NCBI GenBank assembly: GCA_963930655.1
Contig: OZ005610.1
Location: forward strand, 14,823,001 to 14,887,000
DNA: 64,000 nt
Direction: 5' to 3'
From: Myrica gale
Taxonomy: Eukaryota > Streptophyta > Magnoliopsida > Fagales > Myricaceae
Within the stretch, counting starts at the first letter, position 1; each line of letters starts with the position of its first letter. Under the pieces are notes generated by a model, which ran no database searches, was not told where the DNA came from, and worked only from the letters and a program-made list of their open reading frames with translations. A program made the position numbers and the translations under genes. Below, in pieces: positions 21,264-32,973 of this stretch.

Positions 21264-22328
21264 TCATTCTCTCCCCCTTTTGTCATCGTAAAAAAGAAAT
21301 ATATAAGCAAAGAAAACTACATAAATAACTACAATAAAGCAAAATGAAATGCATATGCTATGAAAATCATGAAGGTGGAGGAAAGCGGGCATAAAAGTCC
21401 TGATCTCCTCAAAGGTCTTCCTCTGCTCCTCGTGCATAGTAGTAACCATTTCCTCGAGAGTAGTGAACCGGGTGGAAAAGGAAGTGATAGGGTTGGGAAC
21501 TCTGGTAGGGGAAGGAGTAACTGGAGGATCAACAACCATGTCAGGATCTTCGTCAAACTCCATCACCTCAGCATCAATCTCCTCACCCTCAGGCTGATCC
21601 TTAACCACATCTTCATCTTCATCATCATCATCCTCAGGCACTTTCTCATCACTGGCCTGATTCTTAAGCACCCGCTTACATCTCGAATTCTTCCTATATC
21701 TCATCCGGGTTAGGATTGCATAATTAAACTCTTCACACTTAGTCATTGAGTCTTGCTCTCGAGAACTAAGTGCAACTCCAAAGTGCCTAAAGATCTTGGT
21801 AAACAACAAAGGTTGAACTTTTTATCTTTCAAGAGACGCTCAATCACGAAGATATTCATAAAAAGTTACCTCCTTTCGGTGTCCAGCCTAAGGAATTAGA
21901 TTATGAGAGCAAATCAAATGAAGCAACTTCGAATGAATTTTCAATTGGTTGAAATGGATTTTCCTAGGTGTATCGTCCGCCATAACATTCCCTGAGAGGT
22001 AAACTAGGGCTTCTCCATAGTCAAAACCCTTACACGTAGGCCAAGTCTTAATCTTATAAGCCCAAGGCCCAACATGTGGAATTCCTAAGATATCTCCAAG
22101 TATAATTGCATTCAATACAATCTATCGTCCCCCAACCATACTTCTGAAATAGGTGCTCAATCTCAAAGTCTGAAAGTGAAGATACATTCATTTTCCTTCC
22201 CCACATGACTTTTCACACTCAGAATTATGAAAGAAATAAGCAGACTCACCCAAAATCTGATCTTCTATGGAACAAGATGATCCCACTTCCTCATTTCTAC
22301 TCCTGGCAGCATGCTTCGCCCTTGGCAT
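21264..22328 (-). pseudogene. Extra 3' reading frame of the SIRE-type element (envelope-position ORF)
   Basis: Beginning at MPRAKHAARSRNEE (about 22328, minus) and broken by stops, the region includes ILGDILGIPHVGPWAYKI and later LFTKIFRHFGVALSSREQ. An acidic stretch rich in D and E follows (near 21600), with a hydrophobic C-terminal segment near 21300-21340. A reading frame of this kind lies between pol and the 3' LTR in SIRE/Maximus elements. It has been called envelope-like, and parts of it match the domain named putative plant transposon protein. Its role is not established. The frame has at least three stops. Confidence 0.65.
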
Positions 22329-22539
22329 GATGATTGAGAGCAAAAATCAAAGAGTAAAGGGCTAAAATTTGGAAATTTGAGGTTAGGGATTCAAAGGGGG
22401 CCGAAATCCCTAGAATCTTCTTGCTCGGTGGATTTTGATGTAAATCCATATAAAAAGAGATGGTTAGGCCGAAATTGATGATCTGAAATGATGGGGATGG
22501 ATTTTAGGGTAGGTTATGGTATTTTGGGAAGGATTTGAA

Positions 22540-22715
22540 ACGAGAGAGATGAACCGATTCATGGGAGGAGGGTGTGCGGTCGATCTGAAATGAGGTGGTT
22601 GACTGCTTCATGTAGCGGTTCATGTCCGTCGACTGCTTGGTAGAACATGTTCTACGAACCGGTCAACCGCTTCGTGTAGCGGCTCCACATGGTCGACCGC
22701 TACAGAGAACATTCA
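22540..22715. repeat. GGTCGACCG-type repeats
   Basis: Units of the form ggtcgaccgctacag and accgcttcgtgtagcggctc recur here five or six times. The same motif occurs in the LTR at 20515-20640 and in the solo LTR at 33705-33875. It lies between RNase H and the extra reading frame. Confidence 0.7.
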
Positions 22716-22912
22716 TGAATAATGAGGTTTTTAGGGCGAGAAATGAAATGAGATGATGCATTTGATGAATGACAAACATATAGCATGATTTAAGGACATT
22801 ATAAACATGTTTAAAACATCAAAACAATGTAAATCCATGGAAATTAGTAAATAACATATGAAAGGGCATTTGCTTCTAAAACCCCAATATCTCTTCTAAA
22901 ATCACATAATTA

Positions 22913-23260
22913 TCATTACTCAAGGGTTTTGTAAAAAATATTAGCTAGTTGATGCTTAGTACTAATGAAATCAAGTGAGATGTCACCTTTTTGAATATGA
23001 TCTTTTAGAAAATGATTTCTCACTTTGATATGTTTAGTCCTTGAGTGTTGGATGAGGTTCTTGGAAAAATTTATAGCACTGATGTTGCCACGTTTTATAG
23101 ATATACTATCCAACTCTAGTCCAAAATCTTTGAGAGTTTATTTCATCTACAAAACTTGAGCACAACAACTTCCGGCAGCTATGTATTCAACTTCGGTTGT
23201 TGATAATGCAACCGAGCTTTGTTTCTTGCTACTCCAAGAAACTAAAGAACCTAGGAAATT
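22913..23260 (-). pseudogene. RNase H of the SIRE-type element
   Basis: The minus-strand translation has SKKQSSVALSTTEVEYIAA, followed by CCAQVLWMK and then RTKHIKVRNHFLKDHI with KHQLANIFYKTLE. These are the C-terminal copia RNase H signatures. A stop near 23138 interrupts it. Confidence 0.85.
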
Positions 23261-25160
23261 GAAAGTACTACTAGTACTTTTTCTTTCGACTTTGCTAGGT
23301 CGGAATAGCTTACTAGGTTCATGCGAGTGTCTCTAGGATACCAAAGACCTAGGTTATTTGTACCCAATACATATCAAAAAACTTTTTTACGGCACCAAAA
23401 GGAGATTCTTTAGGACATATTTGAAATCTTGCACATAAGGACACACTAAACATATTATCGGGCCTACTAGCCGTCACATAGAGGACAGTTCTAATCATAC
23501 ATCTATATTTGGTGATGTCCAACCTTTTTTACCTTTTTCATCCGCATCAAGCTTTAGCGATGTGCTCATTGGCGTTTCCGCCACTTTGAGTAAATCTTTT
23601 GTACACTTGGCTTGGTTTATGAAGATTCTTTCTTTGGATTACTTGATTTGTAGTCCAAGGAAGTAGTTGACCTCACCCGTCATACTCATTTCAAGCTCTT
23701 CATGCATAAATTTAGAAAATTCTTGACAAAGAGAGTCATTAGTAGCACCGAATATGATGTCATCCACATAAATTTGCATAATTATGATATCATTGTTTTT
23801 GGTCTTAGTAGGGGTGATAATTTTATTCGGTGAAAATCAGAAATTTTGATTCTGGTTCCGATACCGATATTCTGAAACCGGTTCCGGCCTATTTCGATAC
23901 CGGAACTGGAACCCATTTTAGAGAAATTATGGAATCGGAAATTCAGGCAGAAATGCATGAATTTCTGGTTTCGGAAGTTTTTTTTAAAACAATTAATTCA
24001 CCGTTTGAGGCTTTGAGCCATGGTGGTGTTAAAATAATAATAAAAAGGGTTACTTTTGACCCATGACTCACGCGAGACTTTATATGTATCTAACTCTCTC
24101 TTGACTCTTGTAGATCTAGAGTCTTCTTCTTCTTCAAAGCCTCTTCGCTCATATGACTCACCCAGATTGTTGCTCCCCCTCGAAGACCCACGTGTTTTCA
24201 GATGGGTTCTCGTCCCGCAATCGGGCACACTGCCTCCCACTCACCAGCGTCCAGCCCCCCCATTCCAATTTCTACCCATATGGTTGCTCCCCCTCGACAA
24301 CCTACGTGTTTTCAGACGTGTTTTACCCATGGAAAAACCTTTTTCAACAAGGAAAGTTTTAAATCTATCATACCAAGCTCTAAGAGTTTATTTTAGTCCA
24401 TACAAAGCCTTTTTCAATTTGAATACAAAATTCGGATAAGCTTCGTTTTTGAAAACCTTATGGTTATTCTACATAGACTTCTTCCATGATAAATCCATTC
24501 ATGAAAGCACTTTTCACATCTATTTGATAAAGCATAAAATATTTATAGCAAGCAAAGGAAAAAATCATTCTAATGGATTCTAAACGAGCTAAGGGTGCAT
24601 ATGTTTCATCATAATCAATCTCTTCTTCTTGATTATAGCCTTTAGAAACCAATCTAGCTTTGTTTCTAACAATAGTACCATGCTCATCAACCTTGTTCCT
24701 AAAGATCCATTTTGTGGCAATATTGGTTTGATCATTGGGTCTAGGGACAAGTTCCCAAATTTGATTTTTCTCAAATTGGTTTAACTTTTCTTGCATTGTC
24801 AAAATCCAAATTTCGTCCTTTTTGGCTACAAGAAAAGTCTTAGGTTCAATTTGAGACACAACTGCAAGATAATTACAACTATTTCTAAGTGAAGCTCTAG
24901 TTCCAGTTCCAAGAAAGGGATCACCAATAATTAACTCTTGAGGATGACTACTAGCATACCTCCACTTCTTAGGGAGTTCTTTTGAAGTACCTTCTCCAAG
25001 CAACGGTTGAATTTTTTCTTCACTTGGGTTTTGAGCTTCCTTGTTTTGAGTGGGGTTAAAATTGATTTCAAGTCCTTCCATTTCCCGTTCAATATCTTCA
25101 ATTTCTACACTTGCATTTTTCTCAAATGGACCATTATTTTTATCAAAAGTAATACGCATT
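23261..25160 (-). pseudogene. Reverse transcriptase of the SIRE-type element, split by an insert
   Basis: The N-terminal part at 24464-25159 includes KNQIWELVPRP, ATKWIFRNKVDEHG, RLVSKGYNQEE, YAPLARLESIRM and QIDVKSAFMNGF. It continues with KKALYGLK and AWYDRF at about 24355-24440. The catalytic IYVDDIIFGATND lies beyond the insert, at about 23745-23785. The order is typical of plant copia. The frame is closed by stops and by about 520 bp of foreign sequence at 23812-24335. Confidence 0.9.
23812..24335. mobile_element. Insert in reverse transcriptase, hAT-like left end
   Basis: Copia coding sequence stops near 23811 and resumes near 24335. The insert starts TAGGGGTGATAATTTTATTCGG and has repeated gattccg/accggttccgg blocks, as in the hAT-like elements at 29355-29947 and 42238-42325. 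The right part holds two copies of gttgctccccctcga followed by acgtgttttcaga (about 24171 and 24283). The right end does not show a clear matching terminus or target duplication, so the element is incomplete or composite. Confidence 0.55.
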
Positions 25161-25199
25161 GATTCTTCAACACAAGAGTCCTTTTGTTATAAACTCTAT

Positions 25200-26300
25200 T
25201 AAGCTTTACTTGAATTAGAGTATCCAATGACAATTCCAACATCGATTACAGAATCAAAGTTTCCAAGGTTGTTTTTGGTAATTAAAATGAAGCATTGCAA
25301 TAAAAAAACTTTGAATTAGTGAGTGTTGAGTTTTCTATCATTCTAAAGCTCATAAGAAGTTTTCTTCAAAGTGGGTCTCATAGATACTTTATTCAAAACA
25401 TAGCAAAATGTGTTGACTGCCTAGGTCCAAAAATATTTTGGTAACTTATTTTAATTCAAAATAGTTCTTCTCATCTCTTGAATAGTTATATTCTTTTTCT
25501 CATATACCTCATTTTGTTGAGAAGTACTAGGTGTTAAAAAATTATGCTCATAACCATTCAAACTACAAAAAGATTCGAAGTGCTCATTTAAGAATTCTCC
25601 ACCATGGTCACTTCTAATGGCGACAATGATTTATCATTTTGCATTTTTCACCATTTTTAAAAATTTAATGAACTCTTGAATGACCTCATCTTTTGAAGCT
25701 AAAATCAAAATCCAAGTGAGCCTAGAGTAGTCATCCACAATTATAAATGGATAAGACTTTCCACCAAAACTTTGAGTTCTTGATGGACCAAATAAATCTA
25801 AATAAAGTAATTATAGAGGTCTACTATCTGAAATGAAGTTTTTGGATTTAAAAGAGGTTTACGTTATTTTTCCATTTGACAAGCTTCACAAACTTAGTCT
25901 TTTTCAAAATTCAACTTTGGTAGCTCATTCACAAGATCATGAATAGAGATTTTCAAAATTTGATGCATGCTAGCATGACCTAATCTTCTATGGCATAGAC
26001 AACTATCATATACATTGACCACAAGACAATTATCCATATAAGCATTTTGATCAATGTCAATTTTATAAACATTTGAATTGCTATGGCCAATAAACAATAA
26101 TTTAACATCTATGAAATTTTCAATATGACATCTAGAAGATACAAAGACAACTCTATAACCTTTTTCACAAAGTTGGCTAATACTAAGCAAGTTATGCTTC
26201 AATTTATCAACTAATAGGACATTTTCAATTTTAGGAAGGGAGTTACCACCAATATTACCTATACCAATGATTTTCCATTTGGAGTTGTTACCAAATGTTA
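25200..26300 (-). pseudogene. Integrase region of the SIRE-type element
   Basis: The minus-strand frame at 25894-26202 carries MKHNLLSISQLCEKGY and CHRRLGHASMHQI, the GAG-pre-integrase zinc-binding region. Downstream (25890-25200) are scattered integrase core pieces in several frames. Many stops are present and the protease segment before it is short. Confidence 0.8.
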
Positions 26301-26309
26301 CATTTCCAC

Positions 26310-27316
26310 CTTTGATTTATCCAAGTTCCAACTATTGCATTTCTTCCTTCTTGAATCCTCATCATCTTCAAGATCCATGAAGCATGTATTTGCGATTTCT
26401 CCCTTATCATCTTCTTCGGAGGAGCTTGAATCACTATCTTCCTAAGTAGCTCTCATAGCTTTCTTTTTATATTTGAAAAGTGGGCAATTCACCTTTATGT
26501 GACTGGGTTTCTTGCACTTGTAGCAAGTGATGTGGTCCTTCTTGTTGTTTATCTGTGGGTATTTCTTCTTTAGCTCTTATCTTTTGAAATCTTTGAAGTT
26601 CTTTCTTCCTTGCTTTCTCTTAAGAAAGTTTCTAAAATTCCTTGTCACAATTGTTATGTCTTCATCTCCACTTTCATAATCTCTTCTTCAATCTCAACTA
26701 CGAAGGATTTCAAAGCTATGCTTCTCTTTTCTGAACTTTTCTCCTCATGTCACTTCATGGTGATTTAGTGAGTCATGAGAGATCCAATAAGCTCTTCCAA
26801 AGGCAATCTGGTGAGGTCCTTTGCTTCTTGAATAACGGTGACTTTGGTAGTGACCTAAGAACTTTTCTCACCAAATAAGAGTTAGTGTATGTTTTTCCAA
26901 GAGCATTTCAACCATTCACAATATTAGTAAATCTAGTAAGCATGTCACCAATGTTTTCTTCCAGTTTCATCTTAAACAATTTATAGCTATGAACTAGCAT
27001 GCTTACCTTCATGAGTGATTTCCAAAGAATGTCAAATTTCCTTTGCACTATCACAAGAAGATATTCTATTGAATTCATTTATCTCTAAAACACAATAAAG
27101 AATATTTATAGTTTTAGTGATTATAGATATTTTCTTCTTGTCATCATCGGTATACTCAGAAATGGTTTTAGGGATAATTGTCTCATGTACGGTTTTCAAA
27201 GGATAGTGAGGTCCATTCAAAATACAAGGCCATAAATTATAGTCAATGTATTGAAAATAAATTTTCATCATTGCTTTCCAATAAGTGTAATCACTTCCTT
27301 TGAAGGAATGAGGCAT
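26310..27316 (-). pseudogene. gag of the SIRE-type element
   Basis: It starts at 27316 with MPHSFKGSDYTYWKAMMKIY, the usual start of SIRE-type Gag. A CCHC knuckle CYKCKKPSHIKVNC lies at about 26487-26528. Frame breaks occur between about 27030 and 26550. Gag would form the particle, and this copy cannot encode it. Confidence 0.85.
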
Positions 27317-27371
27317 AGTTGTTGTTTGAAGTTTCTATTCTATCTTAAAATTATTAAATCTTGCTAAAGTG

Positions 27372-27391
27372 AGCACCAAGCTCTGATGTCA
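27372..27391 (-). other. Primer-binding site of the SIRE-type element
   Basis: The minus strand reads gacatcagagcttggtgctc just inside the 5' LTR. This matches the tRNA-Met complement (TATCAGAGC core) followed by the GCTTGGTGCTC extension often seen in this lineage. Confidence 0.8.
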
Positions 27392-27393
27392 AT

Positions 27394-28036
27394 TGTAATT
27401 CCAAGGATTAAGACAATTCAAGAGGGGGTGAATTGAGTTTCAAAACTTTTTCGAAACTCACCCTTAAGAATGTGTTAGCTAGGTACAAGTTCTCCAAAGA
27501 GACTCGATTGCAATCAAGGATTAAACACAAGAATGTATATTGTAACTCAAATATGAAAATTAAACTTTGAACAAGAACTAGTAGCACAAAGTAAGGAGAT
27601 AAGATAAGAGAACTAAACACAAGATTTTTAGGTGGTTCGACAAACTCGCATACATCCACCCCTCAAGCTCCTTTATCGAGCTTTGAGAAAACCTCTTCAA
27701 GCCTCAAGAATGAGTTTGAGAACAAACTTCTCCAAACTCCTTTCGTTGAACATCTCTCACTGAAAGAAAACGAGAGAATCACTCTCTTATAAATGTAGAA
27801 GAATGTACAAAAATGCCCACTAAGACTCTTTTGATGGAGTAGATATTACAATTAAAGAGTTCTATCTCTTAGGCTCCACACAACAACAAGGATGTGAAAG
27901 TGATGATTATGTGTGAATGATATTATAAGAAGGATTCAAAGGTCTTTTGTCATTCTTAGCCTTAGTAAAATGATTTTTGGTTGTTCAGCAACATTTATAA
28001 AGCTTGGGGATGACTTTAAATAGGCATCATAAGAAA
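27394..28036 (-). repeat. Truncated 5' LTR of the SIRE-type element
   Basis: This is the direct counterpart of 19710-20480. It breaks off after gaaaactagtcgtta, where the other LTR continues with ggggttgatc. The missing half of about 560 bp is not seen elsewhere in the window. Confidence 0.85.
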
Positions 28037-28278
28037 ACTAGTCGTTAATTTTTACGTGAGACACTTTCTCTAATAGCTCAGAAGTTCAATAACATTGAGT
28101 TCTGAGCCAACCATTATAAATAGCTCAGAAGTTCATTTTGAGATAGCGTGAATTCATTTTAACGTGAGACACTTTCTCTAAACTCTCTAAAAAACTGTAT
28201 ACGTGGATTTCAAGGAGGTAGAACACTTAGGCTTCTTTGATTCAACGATCGTTTCCGCTGCGATCTTGCGCTCTAACA
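28037..28278 (+). repeat. Downstream part of the 5' LTR of copia X
   Basis: The segment ends with tttccgctgcgatcttgcgctctaac. It matches 42060-42236 (blocks ccattataaatagctcaga, cattttgagatag, aactctctaaaaaactgt). It is followed at once by a primer-binding site. It carries a small internal duplication: cgtgagacactttctctaa occurs near 28052 and 28162. Confidence 0.85.
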
Positions 28279-28295
28279 AGTGGTATCATAACTCA
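28279..28295 (+). other. Primer-binding site of copia X
   Basis: agtggtatcataactca follows the LTR end. It matches the initiator tRNA-Met complement TGGTATCAGAGC with two differences, and it fixes the LTR boundary. Confidence 0.8.
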
Positions 28296-30792
28296 TATAT
28301 TTGAAATCTCACAGCTCAAGGTTAGTGTTTCTCTCTCTAACTCACGCGCATATTCTTCACGATTTGTTAAGTTTTGCTGCAAATCTGTTGGTTGGAAAGT
28401 GTTTCTGTACCATATATTGCTTGCTTTTAGATTTGGAAGTGAGTTTTGTCTTGAGAGAAAGCATAATCGGGCCATTTTTAATTTGTCCGTGTGTTTCCTT
28501 AGTGGTGAAAATTTGGAGAAAGCTTGCACTTTGCTTTGCCCATGGGTTTCTCCTTAGAAAGTTGAATGTCTGTTTTTGTTCAAAAAGGAGAAACCGTTTG
28601 AGACAATGAGAAGAAGTTTGTTTTTCCTTGCTGCACGGGTTGGCCTTTCTTGTGAGACAAAATGTGCATGTCTGTTTTATGTTCGACAGAGGGAGAACAA
28701 GCCTTATTATATTCTATTGTTTTTGAAATCTTAGATTGTCGAGAAATCTTAAAACAGTTGAAAGATGCACGTTTGATTGTGATGTTGTTCTTGCTTGAGA
28801 ACTTGTTTGAGAAAACCCACGCAGCAAAGGAGAAATTTTTTCTTATTCTCGAACGTGGTGAGGATTGAGAGAGAGAAAAAGTATTTATTGTCTTGCTCTC
28901 CAAGTTGCCACCACTAGCGGTGGTGGTGGCTCAGACGACCGGGTTCCACGCCTGGTGGTTTTAGGTGAACCCTGTAGCGGCACCACATGGCCAGGTGGCT
29001 AGCGGCAGCCGCTGCCATGGTGTGCCCCTTTTAGGGGGACACGGGTTGAGGCTTAGAGCCTCCCCATCGCCTACCACGGCCTCCTCAATCTGGGGGGTGA
29101 CCAGCCAAGTGTTGGCTGACGCCTCACCGACCTGGGGGTGGCAGGGTACGACCCCTTAACCTTAGGGTCCAAACGTCGACTAGGGCAAGAGATGCCCTAG
29201 GTTGTGCGTTTGGACCATGGGTAGGGCAACAATTGCCTTACCTGACCCATGGCCCAACCTGTTGGGTTCTTTAAAAAAAAGGCTTTAAGGCATTGGGCTG
29301 AACTTGGACATGGGCTGGCCCAATAGGGCCACCTCTTGACCCTATAACCCTAATTAAGAGTGAGAAATTTTTTTGGTAAGAATTGGAATTTCTAGTTCAC
29401 TTCCAATTCCGGAAATCGTTTAGAACCGGAACTGGAAATTTTGGTGGAATAGTACTCAAAATAAAGTATAACATATGTAATTTGATTGAATGTTTATTTT
29501 ATAATCTAGATTTTGGATGAAAATTTTATATTTATTGTTAATTTATGATAAATAACTAAAAAATACCGAAATTTTTTTATGCCAATTTTTTAAATAGGGC
29601 TTAAAATAAAGTACAACATACGATGAGTACTGAATTTGTTTGAATGTTTATTTTAGAATCTAGATTTTGGTTGTATGTTTACATTTATTGTTAATTTATG
29701 ATTAATAATAGAAAAATCTTCCAAAAATTCGGTCCAAAAAATATTTTTAGCTCGTTAGGGTTCCAAAAAAATGTCCAAAAATGTCCAAATGCTAAGTCGA
29801 AGTTTTCGATTTCGATTTCGAAAGTTTCGGTTTTGTTCCGGTAAAATATCATAATGGAATCGGAACAAAAAAATTGCATTCCGGTGAATACCGGAATGAA
29901 ATCGAAATTTGTCATTTCGGTTCCATCCGTTCCGATACTCACCCTTAACCCTTATTGGGCACTGGCTTGACCCAATTGGGTCAGCCCATGACCCATTAAG
30001 GGGACTAATTGGTCCAGCGTAAGTGGGTACGTGCTTGGGGTCTGCACGTGACCCATGGGGTTTGGATCGGGTTGGAGCCGAATACAACCCAAACCTGTGT
30101 GGGCCTTAGATCGAGTATGACTGGTCCACACCCCAGTTGACCAGATCGGAACCGATTTGATCATTTGACCAAAAAACTTTTTCCAGATTCAATATAAGTG
30201 TTAAATATATTATTTTAAATGAAAATTAAATCCCATGGCATTTCATTGTTGGTATTTGAGAATTTTATTTGATTGATGATTGGTTAAAACCAAAATGGTC
30301 ACTGCCAATTATTGATTTTATAATTTGTCTCGTATACTTGTTGTGAAGATAAGTGTGAGCAAGTGTGAGTAGTTGGGGTATTGACTAAAATAGCAATGTC
30401 AACCCATTACAAAATTACATGTCATTTAGACGATGAGTGCACTTAACCCAATAAACACGTCCACTAAAATAGTGAAGATTGTGTTTATGTTGGTGGGCAA
30501 AAGAAATATCTAGAATCATGAAAATTTTATATACATGATATACAACATGTGATATGATCATGATTAGTATATTCTACTTGCTTTTATAAGTTGTGCCATG
30601 ATTACTAAAATAGGATTATGTGCACATAAGTTAAAATTTCTTGATACCTACTGCAAACACTAAATATAAATGTTATATTCTGCTTTTTCGTTGGTTGTTG
30701 CGAAGTGGGGGGTACATTAGCTATTAAAATCCCTATGCTAATGTAGCGTTAATATACTTGTGAATTTTCTTTCGAATCTTTGTAATTTCATA
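28296..30792 (+). other. Leader region of copia X
   Basis: A 2.5 kb untranslated leader lies between the primer site and gag, with a GC-rich part at 28900-29340 and a hAT-like insertion at 29355-29947. Small open frames (28237-28609, 28965-29159) have no recognisable protein features. Without the insertion the leader is about 1.9 kb, still long for copia. Confidence 0.55.
29355..29947. mobile_element. Non-autonomous hAT-like element, 593 bp
   Basis: The left end reads TAAGAGTGAG and the right end, inverted, reads TAAGGGTGAG. Outside are ACCCTAAT (29347-29354) and ACCCTTAT (29948-29955), an 8-bp target duplication with one mismatch, typical of hAT. The interior has an imperfect direct repeat of about 110-145 bp (29455-29565 and 29598-29710, sharing gaatgtttattttataatct-like blocks). 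There is no coding content. The subterminal regions contain ttccggaa/ttccggta motifs. Confidence 0.8.
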
Positions 30793-31600
30793 ATGTCGAA
30801 CCCATTAACTAGAATCCTAGATGATAACAAACTGACTGGGCCAAACTTCTTTGATTGGAAGATAAATCTTATGATAGTACCCACTGTGGATAAAATAGTC
30901 CATGTCCTTATAGAAGAGACCATTCAGCTTACCTTGTCGATGCTACAAAAGAACAAAGAGTTGCTTTTGAAAAGTGGCATGAGGCAGACGAATTAGCTCG
31001 TTGTTATATGTTAGCTTCTATGTCTAACATGTTGAAAAGCAATGTGAGGGCATAGCGACAACTAAAGAGATACTTGTATATCTGCAGGAGCTATTCGGAG
31101 AGCAAAGTCGTTCTGCATGCCAACAACTTATGAAACTCTTGATGACCACCAAAATTGTGGAAGGTGCTCCAGTTCCAAAACATGTCCTGAAGATGGTATC
31201 TTTTATCAAAGAACTGGAGACACTAGGTGCAGGAATGTAGGACGAGACCAAGGCTAGAGCAATATTGGCATCTTTGCTTGAATCATTCAACTAATTCGTA
31301 TTAAATTATAATATGAGCAAGAAGCTTGTGACTTTGTCAGAGCTACTCAATATGCTGCAAACAGTTGAAAAGCATATCATAAAAGAGAAAGGTTCTCTGA
31401 AGATATTGGACAAGTCACGAGTCAACTCTGCCTTGGGAATCAAACCCAAAGGCAAGAGATTTAAGAAAAAGAAAAGGTCTCGGCCAGATAAGAAGGCTAA
31501 GGGAAATTGTTTCCACTGCGACAAACTAGGTGATTGGAAAAGGAATTGTCGCGTGTATCTTGCGTCTTTGAAGCAGAAGAAACATGCTGAAGGGGTTTAA
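30793..31600 (+). pseudogene. gag of copia X
   Basis: It starts at 30793 with MSNPLTRILDDNKLTGPN followed by FFDWKINLMIV, typical of plant copia Gag. Lysine-rich sequence precedes a zinc knuckle at 31508-31549 that reads CFHCDKLGDWKRNC. The metal-binding His is Asp here, so the knuckle is damaged. Stops fall near 30994, 31053 and 31240. Confidence 0.85.
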
Positions 31601-31639
31601 AGAAACTCGAAGACTAGGTGAGAGGGAGGCCATCCTAAA

Positions 31640-32700
31640 GATGGGGATGATACAAGTGTTGCAGCGACCGCCATATGAACTTTTCATCTAAGTCTATGAC
31701 AAAACAAAGTTTTAATTTTGGAAGATTGTTTATACGTACAAGAATGTCGTAAAAACTTAATTTATGTTTCAAAACTTGGAATATTCTGATATTCACTTGT
31801 CTCTAAATCTAAACTTGTTATTAAGTTTCAAAATTAGTTTATTGCTTCTGGTACTATGATAGATGGTCTTTATATTTTTGAAAATGTTGTAGACTCTGTG
31901 AATAATATAGAGAATGGTGCTAATATCAGTGTGAAAACTCTCAAAAATAAAGAGAGATGTAATTCCAACTTACTTGTTGCATTTAAGACTTGGTCATGTT
32001 AATCTGTATAGGATCAACAGATTAGTAAGGTTGAGCCTTACCCAATATGCGAGTCTTGCTTGTAGAGAAAGATGACCAAGAATCCTTTTAAAGGAAAAGG
32101 AATTAGAGCCACATGATTATTAGAGTTAATTCAAACTGATGTATGTGGTCCTTTTAACCATATGGTCAAATGAGGGTTCTCATACCTTATCACTTTCATT
32201 GATGATTATTATAGGTATGATTATGTATACCTGATGAAGCACAAGTCTGAATCCTTTGAAAAGTTCAAAGAATTTCATAGTGAAGTTGAGAATCAATTGG
32301 AAAGGAATATTAAGATATTTCAGTCTGATAGATGAGGTGAATCTCTCTGGAGATTTTCAAACTCATTTTAGAGAGAAAGGCATCATATCTCAGTTGACTC
32401 TCCCTGCAACACCACAACATAATGGTGTTACAAAAAGAATCAACTGAACACTATTGGATATGATTCGGTCAATGATAAACATGTCATAATTACCTATTTA
32501 TTTTTGGGGTTATGCCTTAGAGACAACTGTTTATAATCTAAACAGAATATCCACTAAGTTCGTTCCTAATACTCCATATGAGTTATGGACTGGAAAAAAG
32601 TCAAGTCTGAAACACTTGAGAGTATGGGGATGCCCAGCTCACGTTAAAAAGAAAGAAATTTCCAAAGTCAATTTTCTATCTCTTTTGATAAGTTATATGA
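31640..32700 (+). pseudogene. Protease/integrase region of copia X, truncated
   Basis: Pieces of the GAG-pre-integrase and integrase core can be followed in shifting frames: QTDVCGPF near 32130, ITFIDDYYRYDYVYL near 32190, PATPQHNGVTKRIN (32406-32447) and [13 protein letters not shown] near 32620. It breaks off at about 32700, where caulimovirid sequence begins. The reverse transcriptase and RNase H of this element are absent from the window. Confidence 0.8.
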
Positions 32701-32973
32701 ATGAAATATTGCTGGTTTCTCTAAACAATAAATCCTTAATAAACTCAAACATATGACTATGGTGGCCAACAACTACTTAGTAAACCAATCTCTTAGTCAT
32801 CCTGAAGTTGTTGAGCTCATTTTCTATAGTTTCACTAGCTCTTTACTCCAATGGTGGGAAAAGTATCTCACTGAAGAAGATCGTGATCTTGTTCGTGATA
32901 CAGTTCAACATGATGAAGCAGGTGACCCGATCTTCGATAGAACCTTAGGTAAAGGTGTTAATGATGGTATTAA
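32700..32973 (+). pseudogene. Caulimovirid coat-protein N-terminal part
   Basis: An open frame includes VELIFYSFTSSLLQWWEKYL, similar to the conserved coat-protein core region with a GFTG-L-GWW pattern. It reaches DGIN and is then interrupted by the solo LTR. The same coding thread resumes after 34290. It is a broken relic with no possible product. Confidence 0.75.

Larger units (their letters stand above)
19710..28036 (-). mobile_element. SIRE/Maximus-type Ty1/copia retrotransposon on the minus strand
   Basis: A 1323-bp LTR (19710-21032, plus-strand ends TGTAATTCC and GTTAACA) has a direct partner at 27394-28036. The partner is truncated to about 640 bp where LTR X sequence takes over. Next to the left LTR is caatatccccctttttt (21031 on), the polypurine tract when read on the minus strand. 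Next to the right LTR is a minus-strand primer site (catcagagcttggtgctc). Between them run gag, integrase, reverse transcriptase, RNase H and an extra downstream open reading frame in minus order. The long LTR and extra 3' reading frame indicate the SIRE/Maximus lineage. All frames are broken. Confidence 0.9.

Noticed and set aside
28965..29159. GC-rich frame as a protein
   Set aside because: It is the copia X leader; the reading is low-complexity and unsupported.
31024..31524. Minus-strand frames opposite copia X gag
   Set aside because: They are shadows of the gag coding sequence.
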